From assembly GCF_019722725.1 (NCBI RefSeq), contig NZ_CP077941.1:496001-560000 (forward strand): a stretch of DNA of 64,000 nt, given 5' to 3'. The notes under the pieces were generated by a model. The model was not told the DNA's origin. It saw only the letters and a list, made by a program, of their open reading frames with translations, and did not search any database. The translations under genes were made by a program, and so were the position numbers. Below, piece by piece: positions 27,979 through 40,968 of the stretch (within the stretch, counting starts at the first letter, position 1; each line of letters begins with the position of its first letter). The stretch comes from Vreelandella profundi. GTDB taxonomy: Bacteria; Pseudomonadota; Gammaproteobacteria; Pseudomonadales; Halomonadaceae.

Positions 27979-29103
27979 ATGAACACGCAGCAATGGCTGG
28001 TTATCAATGCGCTGCCTGGTATGGGCGCACTGCGGATTGCGCAGTTGGTTGCCCGTCAGCCTCAGTGGCCGGAAGGCTGGCTGGCTGCGCTGCCGAGCCG
28101 CGCAGCCAATGAGCTGCGCTTGTGGCTTGAGCATCCCGCTCGTAGCCCGCTGCAAAAGGTGGTTGATGAAACCCTGGAATGGCAGCAAAACGCCTCCCGT
28201 CGGCATGTGCTGCACCGCGATCACCCCGCGTGGCCGACACTGTTGAATGAAGTCGCCGACCCGCCGGTGGTGCTGTGGGCTCAGGGCGATCTTGACGCAC
28301 TGGAAGGGCCTAGGCTTGCCATCGTGGGAACCCGTCGCCCCACCGGCGAAGGCAGCCACAATGCACAAACCTTTGCTCGTGACTTAGTCCGCCGTGGCTG
28401 GTGCGTGGTCAGCGGTATGGCGCTCGGCGTGGACGGAGTTGCTCAGCGCGCGGCACTGAAGGCGGGCGGCAGCACAATCGCCGTACTTGGCTGTGGCGTT
28501 GACGTGATTTATCCCGCCTCTCATCGGGATCTGCATGAACAGCTTGGCCAAGTACCAGGCGGGTTACTGCTGTCAGAACACCCGCCGGGAACGGTGGCGC
28601 GGCCAGCGTTTTTTCCTCGACGCAATCGAATCGTCACCGGCCTTGCCCTCGGTACGCTGGTAGTCGAGGCAACCGAAAAAAGTGGCTCGCTGGTCAGTGC
28701 GCGGCTCACGTTAGAGCAGAATCGTGAATTATTCGTGCTACCCGGTTCACTGCATAACGTGCAGGCAAGCGGCTGCCTGGCGCTATTGCGTCAGGGAAGT
28801 GCCTCGTTGGCCTGTAGCATTGACGATATCATTGCCGATCTTGGCCACTGGGCAGGGGCATTTATTCCTGAGGTCGACGCTATTCAGTCTGACTTGGCGT
28901 CGTTGAAAGACAATCAGGCTAGCACGGAGCCGCTGCCCGATACGCTACTAGAGGCGCTTTCGGCTACGCCAACGCCGATTGATCTACTGGTGCATGCCAC
29001 TGGTGTGACGGTCAGCGACTGCCAGCAAAGGTTGCTGATGCTGGAGTTAGACGGCTGGGTAACTCAGCAAGCGGGAGGCTGGGTGAGGCTGCCGCGGCCA
29101 TGA
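27979..29103 (+). CDS. dprA: DNA processing protein A (DprA/Smf)
   Basis: The product is 374 aa. An N-terminal SAM/HhH-like segment leads to the Rossmann-like DprA core with LAIVGTRRPTGEGSHNAQTFA, VSGMALGVDGVAQRAALKAG, AVLGCGVDVIYPASH and FPRRNRIVTGLALGTLVVEA. A C-terminal winged-helix domain follows (DTLLEALSATPTPIDLLVHATGV). DprA loads RecA on incoming single-stranded DNA during transformation. It lies 39 bp after the exported protein gene. Confidence 0.95.
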   Translation: MNTQQWLVINALPGMGALRIAQLVARQPQWPEGWLAALPSRAANELRLWLEHPARSPLQKVVDETLEWQQNASRRHVLHRDHPAWPTLLNEVADPPVVLWAQGDLDALEGPRLAIVGTRRPTGEGSHNAQTFARDLVRRGWCVVSGMALGVDGVAQRAALKAGGSTIAVLGCGVDVIYPASHRDLHEQLGQVPGGLLLSEHPPGTVARPAFFPRRNRIVTGLALGTLVVEATEKSGSLVSARLTLEQNRELFVLPGSLHNVQASGCLALLRQGSASLACSIDDIIADLGHWAGAFIPEVDAIQSDLASLKDNQASTEPLPDTLLEALSATPTPIDLLVHATGVTVSDCQQRLLMLELDGWVTQQAGGWVRLPRP

Positions 29104-29152
29104 TAGGATAAAACCATTAAAGGCACGTTAGCCCTGACGGTGAGGAGAGACC

Positions 29153-31547
<2,395 letters not shown>

Positions 31548-31617
31548 TTTACGTTACGAGCAGCCCAGATGATAAATCGTTTCAATAAGGTTTAGCACGC
31601 GTCGTTAATGGGCTATA

Positions 31618-31658
31618 AAAAAAGCGGGGCCGGATAACTAATCCGGCCCCGCTTTTTT
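31618..31658. terminator. Bidirectional terminator, aroE / M48 lipoprotein
   Basis: The 18-nt arms at 31618-31635 and 31641-31658 pair perfectly. They consist of A6 plus GCGGGGCCGGAT and the complement, with loop AACTA. T-runs occur on both strands, so it serves aroE from the left and the minus-strand M48 gene from the right. Confidence 0.95.
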
Positions 31659-31670
31659 AAACGCAGGCTA

Positions 31671-32474
31671 TCAAGGGCGCGGGCAGTTGGGCTTACGGCC
31701 ATTGCTGCGGGCTTGCTCATAGGTAGCCAGAGCCTGATCCATATTGGCCTGCAGGCCTTCAATCCGATTACCTTGGCCGGGGTGAGTCGACATCCACTCA
31801 GGGGGCGCGCCGCCGCCGGTAGCGGCCTGCATGTTTTCCCATAGCGTCACGCTCTGGCGTGGGTCAAAGCCCGCTTGCGCCATCAGATCCAAGCCAATTA
31901 TGTCAGCTTCACTCTCATGTGCCCGAGAAAATGGCAGCACGATACCGTACTGGGCACCCATGCCCAGTACGCCCATCAGCTGTTGGCCGCCGGCGGACTG
32001 CATGCCTGACGCACTGGAAATAGCCGATAAGCCTAGCGATGTGGCGTTTTGAGTGGAGGCGCGCTCATTAGCGTGGCTTGCCAGCACGTGGCCGACTTCA
32101 TGCCCTATGACCGATGCCAGCTGATCCTGGCTAGTGGCAACGTCCAGCATGCCGGTATTCACGCCGATATAGCCGCCGGGCAATGCAAAGGCGTTGGGCT
32201 GCTCGGATTTAAATACGCGGGTTTGCCAGTCTAACTGCTGCTGCTCGGCGGGCAGTGCGGCGATAACTGCATCGGCAATACACTGCACGTAGCGTTGGCT
32301 AGTTTGGTTGGCAGCGGGAAGCTCTTGCTGGTATTGAGAAAACGCCTGACTGCCCATTTCATTGAGTTCGCTGTCAGACATCAATAGCAGCTGCGAACGT
32401 CCTGTGGGCGAGGTGGTACAAGCAGCGATAGACACGCATAAAGCGGTCATAGTAAAAGGGCGAAGCCAGCGCAT
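31671..32474 (-). CDS. M48-family metallopeptidase lipoprotein (LoiP/YggG-like)
   Basis: The product is 267 aa from the ATG at 32474, preceded by AAGGA; longer in-frame starts at 32513 or 32537 are less likely. A lipobox (SIAACTT) gives a lipidated Cys about 20 residues in. The zinc motif HEVGHVLASHANE and the third ligand in HESEADIIGLDLMAQAG are intact, as is STHPGQGNRIEGL. M48 lipoproteins of this type handle envelope protein quality control. It reads toward aroE and shares its terminator. Confidence 0.88.
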   Translation of the reverse strand: MRWLRPFTMTALCVSIAACTTSPTGRSQLLLMSDSELNEMGSQAFSQYQQELPAANQTSQRYVQCIADAVIAALPAEQQQLDWQTRVFKSEQPNAFALPGGYIGVNTGMLDVATSQDQLASVIGHEVGHVLASHANERASTQNATSLGLSAISSASGMQSAGGQQLMGVLGMGAQYGIVLPFSRAHESEADIIGLDLMAQAGFDPRQSVTLWENMQAATGGGAPPEWMSTHPGQGNRIEGLQANMDQALATYEQARSNGRKPNCPRP

Positions 32475-32621
32475 GAGAGGTTTTCCTTTTAAACGAATGA
32501 GTTTCTTGTTCATAAGATAGCCGCTGAAAGCAGTCAATCAATGCTGACTATCATAACCTACCTAAAGGGTAAGTATGGATGCTGAACGGCATCGCCGTTT
32601 AAGGCGCTTGACTGAAATAGT

Positions 32622-33236
32622 CTACCCTTGCGGGATTAGCTGACCATCAGCGCCCACGTTCAGACGAATGGTCGGAGTCAATAACCCCGCCGGAAGTCGC
32701 ATACCTAGCCCGCGTAGATCCCCTGGCGTAATCGCCAGCTGGCTGCCGGGAGGCAGCTCGCCTTGCGTGGCTAATTGGCTGGCAAGCTCTAGCATAGGGG
32801 CCATGCGCTGAGTGTCAGTGGCCAGCACGTCAAAGGCAACCGGCAGGCGTAAGTTAGCATCGTCGCCGGAGGTCAGCGTCACGTCTTGCTTATATTGGCC
32901 CTGAACAGGATCAACGCCGGGCATATCCAGCGTCCAGCGAAAGCCTGACATCTCAACGGGCGGCATGCCCGCGGGCAAGCCCAGGCCCATGGCAACGGTG
33001 GCTTGTATGGGTAAACTTCCCGCACCGAGACTAGAGGCGATCAGGCTGGTTAGATCACTGGTATCTAACCCTGCTTTGATGTTGTAAGGGCCAATGCGCA
33101 CGTCTTCAATGCCCAGCGAATTTACCGCCAAACGAAACGCAAAAAGCCCCGTTTGGGGTAGAGCGAGACAGCCGGCAAGCAGGCTGGCAATGCCCAGCAT
33201 GATTAGCCAGCGACAGCGCAGAGCAGCAATAAACAT
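32622..33236 (-). CDS. Putative lipoprotein, LEA14-like beta-sandwich
   Basis: The product is 204 aa with a signal peptide and lipobox (ASLLAGCLAL). After it, FRLAVNSLGIEDVRIGPYNIKAGLDTSDLTSL and the alternating hydrophobic pattern suggest a LEA14/WHy-like domain, but the match is weak. The C-terminus gives TPTIRLNVGADGQLIPQG. No catalytic motif is visible. It lies downstream of the der terminator and upstream of the M48 gene on the same strand. Confidence 0.6.
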   Translation of the reverse strand: MFIAALRCRWLIMLGIASLLAGCLALPQTGLFAFRLAVNSLGIEDVRIGPYNIKAGLDTSDLTSLIASSLGAGSLPIQATVAMGLGLPAGMPPVEMSGFRWTLDMPGVDPVQGQYKQDVTLTSGDDANLRLPVAFDVLATDTQRMAPMLELASQLATQGELPPGSQLAITPGDLRGLGMRLPAGLLTPTIRLNVGADGQLIPQG

Positions 33237-33262
33237 AACATTCCTCGTAAGGCGAGTAAGGC

Positions 33263-33292
33263 AAAACGCCCGCTTGACGATGCAAGCGGGCG
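33263..33292 (-). terminator. Rho-independent terminator after der
   Basis: On the minus strand CGCCCGCTTG and CAAGCGGGCG pair over 10 bp with a 6-nt loop, followed by TTTT. It closes the long minus-strand run that ends with der. Confidence 0.8.
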
Positions 33293-33323
33293 AATGTGAA
33301 TCACAGGGTAAAACGTTAGCGCA

Positions 33324-34727
33324 TTAGCGGCGGCTTTTGCGCGCCTCTTTGGTGCGGTTAAGCTCGCGTTTCTTGGCCTTCTCTTTGTCACTGGCCCCCG
33401 CCATTGTGTCGAACGGGTTGCTGCCCGAACGAAACTCAAAGCGAATCGGCGTTCCGCGAACCTTCAGCACTTTACGGAAAGTGTTGGTGAGGTAGCGGCG
33501 ATAGGCCTCTGGCACGGACTCAGTTTGATTGCCATGTACCACTATAATCGGCGGATTGCTGCCGCCCTGGTGAGCCATGCGTAGCTTAATCCGTCGCCCC
33601 TGTACCATTGGGGGTGGGTTTTGGCTGACAGCATCCTGCAGCAGAGTGGTTAGGCGGTTGGTCGACCAGTGGGCATTGGCCGCGTCAAAGGCACGATCAA
33701 TCGAGGGATAAAGATCACCCACCGCGGTACCGTGCAGAGCGGAGATAAAGTGCAGCTCTGCGTAGTCAGCAAAACCTAAGCGGCGCTTGATCTCAACGCG
33801 CATCTTCTCCTTGGCTTCGCTCTCTAAACCATCCCACTTATTCACCGCGAGTACCAGCGCGCGCCCGGTGGTCAACACATAGTCGAGTAGGTGCAAGTCC
33901 TGCTCAACCAAGCCGCTGGAGCCGTCCAATACCATGATCACTACATGGGATTCTTTGATCGCATCCAGGGTCTTGATAATAGAGAATTTTTCGGTTATTT
34001 CGCGGACATTTTTGCGCCGCCGAATGCCTGCCGTGTCAATCAACACATAGGGTTTGCCGCGGCGCTCAAAAGGAATCTCGATAGAGTCACGGGTCGTGCC
34101 GGCCTCATCAAAGACCACCACTCGGTCTTCACCGAGCAGACGATTGACGAGGGTTGATTTGCCGACGTTAGGCCGGCCAATCACGCCAATGCGAACGCCC
34201 TTGCTGCCGGTGTCGGCAGGAATGCTGGCGTCGCGCTCGGGAAACGGCTCAAGCACCACGTCGATTAACGTAGACACATTGCGCCCGTGAGCGGCGGCAA
34301 TCGGCCATGGGTCGCCAAGCCCCAGCGACCAGAAGTCGCCCATCGCCGAATGTTCTTCTAGGCCGTCGGTTTTATTCACCACCAGCCAGGTTTTTTTCTG
34401 ATTAACCCGCAGGTGATTAGCAATCGCTTGGTCTGCGGGCATAAGGCCTGCGCGCGCGTCGACCATAAACAGCACAATATCGGCTTCATCAATAGCGGCT
34501 AGTGACTGCTCCGCCATCGCGGCGTCGATTCCCTCTTCGTCACCGCTGATGCCGCCGGTATCAATCACCGTATAGACTTTATCGCCCAGCATGCCGTTGC
34601 CATATTTGCGATCGCGGGTGAGGCCCGGAAAATCGGCCACGAGTGCATCACGCGAACGCGTTAGGCGGTTAAACAACGTCGATTTGCCCACATTGGGGCG
34701 ACCGACTAAAGCAATGACGGGTGTCAT
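33324..34727 (-). CDS. der: Ribosome biogenesis GTPase Der (EngA)
   Basis: The product is 467 aa with two tandem GTPase domains. P-loops are GRPNVGKST near residues 8 and 187, with DTGG/DTAG switch II motifs and NKTD/NKWD specificity motifs in each. A KH-like C-terminal domain and a basic tail ([20 protein letters not shown]) follow. It acts in 50S assembly. Its start overlaps the bamB stop by 4 nt. Confidence 0.97.
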   Translation of the reverse strand: MTPVIALVGRPNVGKSTLFNRLTRSRDALVADFPGLTRDRKYGNGMLGDKVYTVIDTGGISGDEEGIDAAMAEQSLAAIDEADIVLFMVDARAGLMPADQAIANHLRVNQKKTWLVVNKTDGLEEHSAMGDFWSLGLGDPWPIAAAHGRNVSTLIDVVLEPFPERDASIPADTGSKGVRIGVIGRPNVGKSTLVNRLLGEDRVVVFDEAGTTRDSIEIPFERRGKPYVLIDTAGIRRRKNVREITEKFSIIKTLDAIKESHVVIMVLDGSSGLVEQDLHLLDYVLTTGRALVLAVNKWDGLESEAKEKMRVEIKRRLGFADYAELHFISALHGTAVGDLYPSIDRAFDAANAHWSTNRLTTLLQDAVSQNPPPMVQGRRIKLRMAHQGGSNPPIIVVHGNQTESVPEAYRRYLTNTFRKVLKVRGTPIRFEFRSGSNPFDTMAGASDKEKAKKRELNRTKEARKSRR

Positions 34728-35881
34728 GGAGTGACTTCCAGGGTTTCCAGGCGACCGTTGTTGGCCTGAACATGAATGGTGCTGCCTTCAGTGACGGGGC
34801 GCACGCTAATACCTGATTTGTGCACGCGCGTACGTCCGACAATGTCGCCTTCGCGTGCATCGATCAGGTGAAGGTAGCCTTCAAAATCACCGACCACAAT
34901 GCGGCCACCGGCAAACGCAGGTGCGGTTAGCCAGCGATCTTCTAAATCATCGTTGCGCCAAACTTCTTGGCCATTGTCTGCATCTAGTGCCACAACGTTG
35001 CTGTTATCGGTGACGATATACAGCAAGTTACCGACCAACAGCGGCGTATGGCGGCTGGAAAGGTTTGCTTCCCAAAGTAGGTCGCCTTGGGTGGCTTCCA
35101 GTGCGACGACGCGGCCGTTATAGCTGGTGACAAACAGGCGGCCATCGGGGGTGATAATCGGCTGACCGGAAAGATCCACCAGGCGCTCTACCTCGCTACG
35201 CCCACGCGGAGTGGCAACCTGCACCTCCCACAGTGGCTGGCCGTTGCGGTTATCCAGCGTCGCTAAACGGCCATTCGCTAAGCCGATAAAGCTGACAGGA
35301 TCAATCACCATCGGCGTACCGGTGCCGCGCAGCGTTAGCGCCGGCTGTGCGCTAGTGTATGCCCAGCGCTCTTCGCCGGTGGTGCGGTCCAGCGCGGTGA
35401 TTTGACCATCAACGCTTTGTACGATCAGCAGTTGCTGGTTGGCCTGTGGCGCGGCCAGCACTTCGCTGGATACCCGAGCGCGCCAGCTTTCACTGCCATC
35501 GCGCTGATCCAGCGCGATCACTTCGCCATTGCCGGCTAAATAAACCTGGCCAGCAATCGCCGTTAGCGCACTAGAAATAGGCGTTTCAAGATCGATTTCC
35601 CACTCAACGTCGCCGCTGTCGGCATTCATCGCCATCACGACACCGTTGGCGTCAGCGGCAAAGACGCTGTCGCCTTCACGATCAGGCGCAATAGGATAGC
35701 GTGCATGGCCTAAACCATCGCCAATGTTGCGCCGCCACTGGGTGTCCAGCGACGAGGTTTCGTTGAAGCTGCGCAGCTCTTTCGGCGTGTAGGCAGCAGG
35801 CTCGCCTTTACTGGCGCAACCGACTAGCAGTGCCAGTGTCAGGGCGCCTAAACCAGCTCGCATCATGTGTTTAGTAATCAT
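34724..35881 (-). CDS. bamB: Outer-membrane assembly lipoprotein BamB
   Basis: The product is 385 aa. The lipobox [11 protein letters not shown] gives the lipidated Cys22. The remainder is an eight-bladed beta-propeller of PQQ-like repeats, with recurrent patterns such as [29 protein letters not shown] and [15 protein letters not shown]. It is the accessory scaffold of the BAM complex. It overlaps both yfgM and der by 4 nt. Confidence 0.95.
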   Translation of the reverse strand: MITKHMMRAGLGALTLALLVGCASKGEPAAYTPKELRSFNETSSLDTQWRRNIGDGLGHARYPIAPDREGDSVFAADANGVVMAMNADSGDVEWEIDLETPISSALTAIAGQVYLAGNGEVIALDQRDGSESWRARVSSEVLAAPQANQQLLIVQSVDGQITALDRTTGEERWAYTSAQPALTLRGTGTPMVIDPVSFIGLANGRLATLDNRNGQPLWEVQVATPRGRSEVERLVDLSGQPIITPDGRLFVTSYNGRVVALEATQGDLLWEANLSSRHTPLLVGNLLYIVTDNSNVVALDADNGQEVWRNDDLEDRWLTAPAFAGGRIVVGDFEGYLHLIDAREGDIVGRTRVHKSGISVRPVTEGSTIHVQANNGRLETLEVTP

Positions 35882-36537
35882 TGTGTCGCCTCCTCAGCGC
35901 CGAGATCGTCAAGCTTGAACTGCACGCCGTAAAGCGGCTGGTCTTGCGTTTGCGCAAGCTCCATGGCGGTTTCCCATGCGTCGCGAGCAGCGTCAGTGTC
36001 GCCTTTGGCAACGAACGCATCACCGCGCACGTTTGCCAGCTGGGCGGCTAGCGCATCGCTAATCGGCTTTTCTAATAGCGCGAGCGCTTCATCGGGGTTG
36101 CCGTCGGCAAGTTCTACCCGCGCTAAGCGCAGCCAGGCCAGACTCTGCACGTAGCGGCGCGAAGAGTCATTGGCAACGCTTTCTAAAGAAGCTTTAGCAG
36201 CGTCAAAATCACCTTGCTGCACGGCTAAACGTGCATCGAGCAACAGGGCAAGTTCGGCATACAGCGTATTGCTATGCTCGTCATTCAGCTCACTGACCAT
36301 CTCACGTGCGCTGGCCACGTCATCATCGTCAAGCTCACTGTTCGTGGTCATGGTGACGATCTGCTGGTAGCGCATGGAAGCGGCTTCTGACTGGCCCTGT
36401 TGATAATTTTGCCAAGCATGCCAACCGAATACGCCCGCCCCCGCAAGGACCGCGCCTGCTACCAAGGAGATTCCATTTTCTTTCCACCAGCGCTTGAATG
36501 CGTCTAGCTGCTCTTCGTCGCTTCTCAGCTCCGCCAC
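35878..36537 (-). CDS. yfgM: Ancillary SecYEG translocon subunit YfgM (TPR)
   Basis: The product is 219 aa with a GTG start, supported by AGGAGG 6 nt upstream. The N-terminus DEEQLDAFKRWWKENGISLVAGAVLAG is characteristic: a short cytoplasmic part, one membrane helix at about 22-43, then a periplasmic TPR region. YfgM links the Sec translocon to periplasmic chaperones, in keeping with its pairing with bamB. Confidence 0.92.
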   Translation of the reverse strand: MAELRSDEEQLDAFKRWWKENGISLVAGAVLAGAGVFGWHAWQNYQQGQSEAASMRYQQIVTMTTNSELDDDDVASAREMVSELNDEHSNTLYAELALLLDARLAVQQGDFDAAKASLESVANDSSRRYVQSLAWLRLARVELADGNPDEALALLEKPISDALAAQLANVRGDAFVAKGDTDAARDAWETAMELAQTQDQPLYGVQFKLDDLGAEEATQ

Positions 36538-36594
36538 GGGCGGCCTCCTATTTTAGTTGGTATGCACGAGCAGGCATCCTGTGCCTGCTGGGCG

Positions 36595-37896
36595 TTATAC
36601 ATTAATGGCTAACAGTTCGCGTAGCGTATCGCCTAGCGTTGCAGTAGAAGCGCGCTGCTGTTCGCGGTCATCGCGTAGGAATTTGAGCGTCGCCGACTGC
36701 TCAGCAATTTCATCTTCACCGAGCAGTATCGCCATCGTAGCGTTACTTTTATCGGCTTTCTTCATACGGCTTTTAAAGCTACCGCCGCCGCAGTGAAGCT
36801 GCAGACGAAGCGTGGGAAGTTCGCTACGCAGCTGCTCGGCCAGAGTAATGGCCGCCAGAGTGGCGTTATCGTCCATTGGCAGTAAGAAGGCGTCACAGCC
36901 GCCCAAAGCGTCGTCGGGAATTAACTGCAGGGTTTCAAGCAGCAGAATGAGCCGCTCAATGCCCATGGCAAAGCCTACCGCTGGGGTCGGCTTGCCGCCT
37001 AGCTGTTCGACGAGGCCGTCGTAGCGCCCGCCTGCACACACGGTGCCCTGGCTGCCCAGTGCCGTGGTGGTCCACTCAAAGACGGTGCGGCAGTAGTAGT
37101 CAAGCCCGCGCACAAGGCGCGGATTGATGACGTAAGGGATGCCCGCCGCCTCAAGTATCTTGGTGAGTTGCTCAAAGTGCTCGCGTGATTCAGTGTCCAG
37201 GTGGTCCATCAGCTGCGGTGCCGCGTCCAGCATGTCGGCCATCGCCGGATTTTTAGAATCCAGAATGCGTAGCGGATTGCTGGTCAAACGACGCAGAGAG
37301 TCTTCATCCAGCAAATCGCTGTGCTGCTCAAAATAGGCAACCAGCGTGTCTCGATAGGCCGCGCGCGCCTCAGATGAGCCCAGCGAGTTGAGCTCTAAGG
37401 TGACGTGTTCCATCAGCCCCAGCTCTTGCCATAGACGGGCAGAGAGCAGAATCACTTCGGCATCTATGTCGGGGCCGTCAAAGCCAAAGGTTTCGACGCC
37501 AATTTGATGAAACTGACGATAGCGGCCTTTTTGCGGGCGCTCGTAGCGAAACATGGGTCCTTGGTACCACAGCCGCTGGGTTTGGTTATACAGCAGGCCA
37601 TGTTCCATGGCCGCGCGCACGCAGCTGGCGGTGCCTTCCGGGCGCAGGGTCAAACTTTCGCTGTTGCGATCGTCGAAGGTGTACATCTCTTTTTCAACGA
37701 TGTCGGTCACTTCACCGATAGAGCGCGCAAACAGCGCCGTTTGCTCCACAATAGGCGTGCGAATTTCGTTGAAGCCGTAACGCAGCATGAGCTGGCGTAC
37801 TTTGGTTTCAAAAAATTGCCAGCGTGGGCTATCGCTGGGTAACAGATCGTTCATGCCACGGATGGCTTGAATCTTTTTAACGCCAGTCTTGCTCAA
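36595..37896 (-). CDS. hisS: Histidyl-tRNA synthetase
   Basis: The product is 433 aa. The start is the unusual codon TTG (complement of 37894-37896), with AAGGAG 6 nt upstream. The first ATG in frame would remove IQAIRG, which the family needs. Class II motifs are visible: [57 protein letters not shown] and [14 protein letters not shown]. It charges tRNA-His. It lies between ispG and yfgM in the conserved order. Confidence 0.96.
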   Translation of the reverse strand: MSKTGVKKIQAIRGMNDLLPSDSPRWQFFETKVRQLMLRYGFNEIRTPIVEQTALFARSIGEVTDIVEKEMYTFDDRNSESLTLRPEGTASCVRAAMEHGLLYNQTQRLWYQGPMFRYERPQKGRYRQFHQIGVETFGFDGPDIDAEVILLSARLWQELGLMEHVTLELNSLGSSEARAAYRDTLVAYFEQHSDLLDEDSLRRLTSNPLRILDSKNPAMADMLDAAPQLMDHLDTESREHFEQLTKILEAAGIPYVINPRLVRGLDYYCRTVFEWTTTALGSQGTVCAGGRYDGLVEQLGGKPTPAVGFAMGIERLILLLETLQLIPDDALGGCDAFLLPMDDNATLAAITLAEQLRSELPTLRLQLHCGGGSFKSRMKKADKSNATMAILLGEDEIAEQSATLKFLRDDREQQRASTATLGDTLRELLAINV

Positions 37897-37986
37897 TGAA
37901 AACTCCTTAGTCTGCCTTCGGGCGCCGCGTGTTCAGAGCCTTGGTGCGCAACTCATTCTGACGGGCTTGGCAGTACACCCCAGCGC

Positions 37987-39102
37987 TTACGTGCTGCGGG
38001 CAATCATGTCGTCTTGCTGCTGCTGTTTTTCGCGCACTTTATCGCGAATCAGCCGCTCTAAGTCATCTACAAGATGGTCATTGCGTAGTTTGCTGGCCGG
38101 TTTTCCATCGATATAAACCAGGTTGGCGGGGCTGCCGCCGGTAAGGCCGATATCGGTCTCTTTGGCTTCGCCTGGGCCGTTAACCACGCAGCCAATCACC
38201 GATACATTGAGCGGCGTCATGACGTCTTCCAGCCGTTCTTCAAGCTGATTCATGGTGTCGATAACGTCAAAGTTCTGGCGCGAACAGCTGGGGCAGGCAA
38301 TAAAGTTAATGCCTTTAGCGCGCAGCTTGAGGCTTCTCAGCATGTCAAAGCCGACCTTGATCTCTTCTACCGGATCGGCCGCCAGAGAGACGCGGATAGT
38401 GTCGCCAATGCCATCCATTAGCAGCATGCCGAGGCCAATCGATGATTTTACCGTGCCCGAGCGCAGGCCGCCCGCTTCGGTAATGCCCAGATGCAGCGGT
38501 TGCTCAATGCGTGCAGCAAGGTCGCGATAGGCGGCTACCGCCATAAACACATCCGAGGCTTTCACACTAACTTTGTATTCTTGAAAATCGAGACGATCGA
38601 GATGATCAATATGGCGCATGGCTGATTCAACCAACGCGGCCGGCGTCGGTTCGCCGTACTTTTTCTGCAGGTCTTTTTCTAAAGAGCCTGCGTTAACGCC
38701 AATACGAATGGGAATGCCGTTATCCCGGGCTGCGCTAACCACTGCGCGCACGCGATCTTCCCGACCAATGTTGCCGGGGTTGATGCGCAGGCAGTCTACG
38801 CCAAGCTCAGCAACGCGCAGGGCGATCTTGTAATCAAAGTGAATATCGGCAACAAGCGGTACATTGACCAGCTTTTTGATTTGGCCAAAGGTTTCCGCAG
38901 CGTCCATGTCAGGCACCGAGACACGCACAATATCCGCACCGGCTTTTTCCAGCTGCTGGATTTGTGCCACCGTGGCCGCGACATCAAGCGTATTTGTGTT
39001 GGTCATGCTCTGAACAGAAATCGGAGCATCACCGCCAACCGCTACGTTACCAACGTGAATCTGGCGGGAAAAACGGCGTTTAATCGGAGAAGGGGCGTGC
39101 AT
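37987..39102 (-). CDS. ispG: 4-hydroxy-3-methylbut-2-enyl-diphosphate synthase
   Basis: The product is 371 aa from the ATG at 39102, which matches the E. coli start. A GTG at 39114 overlapping the rodZ stop is an alternative. The TIM-barrel part has [20 protein letters not shown] and [15 protein letters not shown]. The cluster part has [12 protein letters not shown] and [16 protein letters not shown], giving three Cys for the 4Fe-4S cluster. It makes HMBPP in the MEP isoprenoid pathway. As an Fe-S enzyme it depends on the reduced isc system nearby. Confidence 0.96.
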   Translation of the reverse strand: MHAPSPIKRRFSRQIHVGNVAVGGDAPISVQSMTNTNTLDVAATVAQIQQLEKAGADIVRVSVPDMDAAETFGQIKKLVNVPLVADIHFDYKIALRVAELGVDCLRINPGNIGREDRVRAVVSAARDNGIPIRIGVNAGSLEKDLQKKYGEPTPAALVESAMRHIDHLDRLDFQEYKVSVKASDVFMAVAAYRDLAARIEQPLHLGITEAGGLRSGTVKSSIGLGMLLMDGIGDTIRVSLAADPVEEIKVGFDMLRSLKLRAKGINFIACPSCSRQNFDVIDTMNQLEERLEDVMTPLNVSVIGCVVNGPGEAKETDIGLTGGSPANLVYIDGKPASKLRNDHLVDDLERLIRDKVREKQQQQDDMIARST

Positions 39103-39110
39103 AGGGCGGG

Positions 39111-40049
39111 TCACTCTCCCAGGGTAAATCGGGCTACGTTGTTGGCACCGGCTTGGGCGGGAAGGTCAACTTCCTTACCCTGGTAGCGCAGTTCAACGCC
39201 GGTGGCATTGCCTATCGTTAAACGAAACGGGGGCTGGCCTTCGACGCTTGTGGACGTGCCGGGCGTTTGCAGGCCAACAAAAACGCGCTGATTGGTGGCG
39301 TCAAAAATTTCGGTCCACGACTGCTCGTTGAACGTGAGCTCAAGAACGTTAGCGTTCGTCGTGGCTGCTGCGTCGGCAGTGTCCTCAGGATCACTTTCTA
39401 CCGCTGCGGTTTCTGCCGGCGGCGCGTCATCGGTAGCGACCAGCGTCGCCGGGTCGATAACAGCGACGGCATCGGCGCCGCCTGCTTGCTCTTGGGAAGC
39501 CGGTGCTGCGTTTTCATCAGTGCTGACAATGCTGGGCTCAACGGCGGCACTTTCTGCTTCCGACGGCTCTGCTGGCGCATTAGCCGTCTCTTCTGTAGGC
39601 GATGAACCAAGGCCGGGCGGCTCATTGCCACCGCGGCTTTGCCACCACATCACTGTCACCGCAATCAGCCCAACAATGACCAGCAGCGTCACAAGTTTGA
39701 ACAGCCAGGCGCCAACGCGGGAAGGCGGCCGGGTAGTCGACACCGGGATGACCTTGCGCTCAGTATCGATACTGCCATTGCGCGCCTGATAAGCCTCAAG
39801 CACGAGACGATCATCCATGCCGAGATATTTTGCGTAGGAGCGCAGGTAGCCGCGGCGATAAGCAGCGACGGGAATCTCTTGGTAGTTGTCTTGCTCTAGC
39901 CCGTTTACCACGGCCGGGCGCAGGTTCAGCGCTCGAGCGGCATCGGCGAGCGGCACGCCAAGCTGTTCTCGCTGGCGGGAGAGAAGCTCACCAGGAGAGA
40001 CGGTGTTGGTGCTGTTAATGACGCTTTCTTGTGACTGTGTATCGCTCAT
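39111..40049 (-). CDS. rodZ: Cytoskeleton protein RodZ
   Basis: The product is 312 aa. An N-terminal helix-turn-helix of the HTH_25 type ([27 protein letters not shown]...[19 protein letters not shown]) is followed by a basic stretch and a membrane helix at about 112-132. A long Ala/Glu/Ser-rich acidic linker and a C-terminal DUF4115 domain ([20 protein letters not shown]) follow. RodZ ties MreB to the membrane to keep rod shape. It is 47 bp after pilF. Confidence 0.94.
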   Translation of the reverse strand: MSDTQSQESVINSTNTVSPGELLSRQREQLGVPLADAARALNLRPAVVNGLEQDNYQEIPVAAYRRGYLRSYAKYLGMDDRLVLEAYQARNGSIDTERKVIPVSTTRPPSRVGAWLFKLVTLLVIVGLIAVTVMWWQSRGGNEPPGLGSSPTEETANAPAEPSEAESAAVEPSIVSTDENAAPASQEQAGGADAVAVIDPATLVATDDAPPAETAAVESDPEDTADAAATTNANVLELTFNEQSWTEIFDATNQRVFVGLQTPGTSTSVEGQPPFRLTIGNATGVELRYQGKEVDLPAQAGANNVARFTLGE

Positions 40050-40096
40050 GGCTGAGCATCCTTCATTAAATAAGCGGTGATCAGGGCGTCAATCAA

Positions 40097-40831
40097 TCAG
40101 TTGGTGCCAAGCTGGCGCTGGTAGTCGGCGGCGACGCTATAGTCGCCGCGGGCATGGGCGATATCAACCGCCATTTCTAGCGCCGCTTGACCGGGCTCAG
40201 CGAGCTGTAAATAAGATTGCAACGGTGCCCAGGCCTGAGCGTAATTGCCCTGCGAATATTCGAGTTCAGCTAACATTAAATAGCCGCGCGCATTGCGCGG
40301 ATCGATACTTTGCGCACGCTGCAGCCTGGCGCGTGCGTCATCAAATTCTTCCAGCGCCAAATAACACTGCCCCAGGTTGGTAAATAGCTGGGAGCGGTTG
40401 GCGTACTGGGCATCCTGGGATGCCGTTTCTAGCTGTTCACAGGCGGGGTCAAACTGGCCCTGGCCGTACAAGAACGCCGCGTAGTTGTTACGGGCGCGTG
40501 TAAAATCAGGTTCAGCGTCAACCGCTTGTTGAAAATAATCGTTGGCCAGTGCATTTTCGCCCTGGCGCTGGTAAACCAATGCTAGCGCTTGCAACGCTTC
40601 TGCATGGCGCGGAGCAATGTCGAGCGCCCGATCCAGTGCATTTAAAGCGCGGGGAAGATTGTTGCGCTCCAGATAAGCGGCGCCAAGCTGCGTATAGGCG
40701 TCGGCCGCTGCTGGATTAGCTTGGGATGACGCCGTGTTGGACGAAGCACAGCCCGCAAGCCACAGGCTGCCGATAAGCACGGTCAGCAGGTGCACCCGAA
40801 TTGGGTGTTGGCGCTTGCGGTGAGTGATCAT
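40097..40831 (-). CDS. pilF: Type IV pilus assembly lipoprotein PilF/PilW (TPR)
   Basis: The product is 244 aa from the ATG at 40831, preceded by GAGAGG; a longer frame opens at 40858. The lipobox LWLAGCASSN gives a lipidated Cys, then six TPR-like repeats (for example AYTQLGAAYLERNNLPRALN). PilF/PilW pilots secretin PilQ to the outer membrane, although in pilus-less relatives the gene persists at this locus. The DNA at its stop, TGATTGATTGA, is a short tandem repeat that contains the stop codon. Confidence 0.88.
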   Translation of the reverse strand: MITHRKRQHPIRVHLLTVLIGSLWLAGCASSNTASSQANPAAADAYTQLGAAYLERNNLPRALNALDRALDIAPRHAEALQALALVYQRQGENALANDYFQQAVDAEPDFTRARNNYAAFLYGQGQFDPACEQLETASQDAQYANRSQLFTNLGQCYLALEEFDDARARLQRAQSIDPRNARGYLMLAELEYSQGNYAQAWAPLQSYLQLAEPGQAALEMAVDIAHARGDYSVAADYQRQLGTN

Positions 40832-40968
40832 ATCAATCCTCTCGTGGTGAACGTCCAACCACTAATAACAGTGCAAATAAAGCATAACGCAATGACAATA
40901 AAAACCGTGACCATCAAAGCGCCGCGCTAGGCGGAAGTCAAGACAAGCCCTGTTTTGTACCCATGGCG

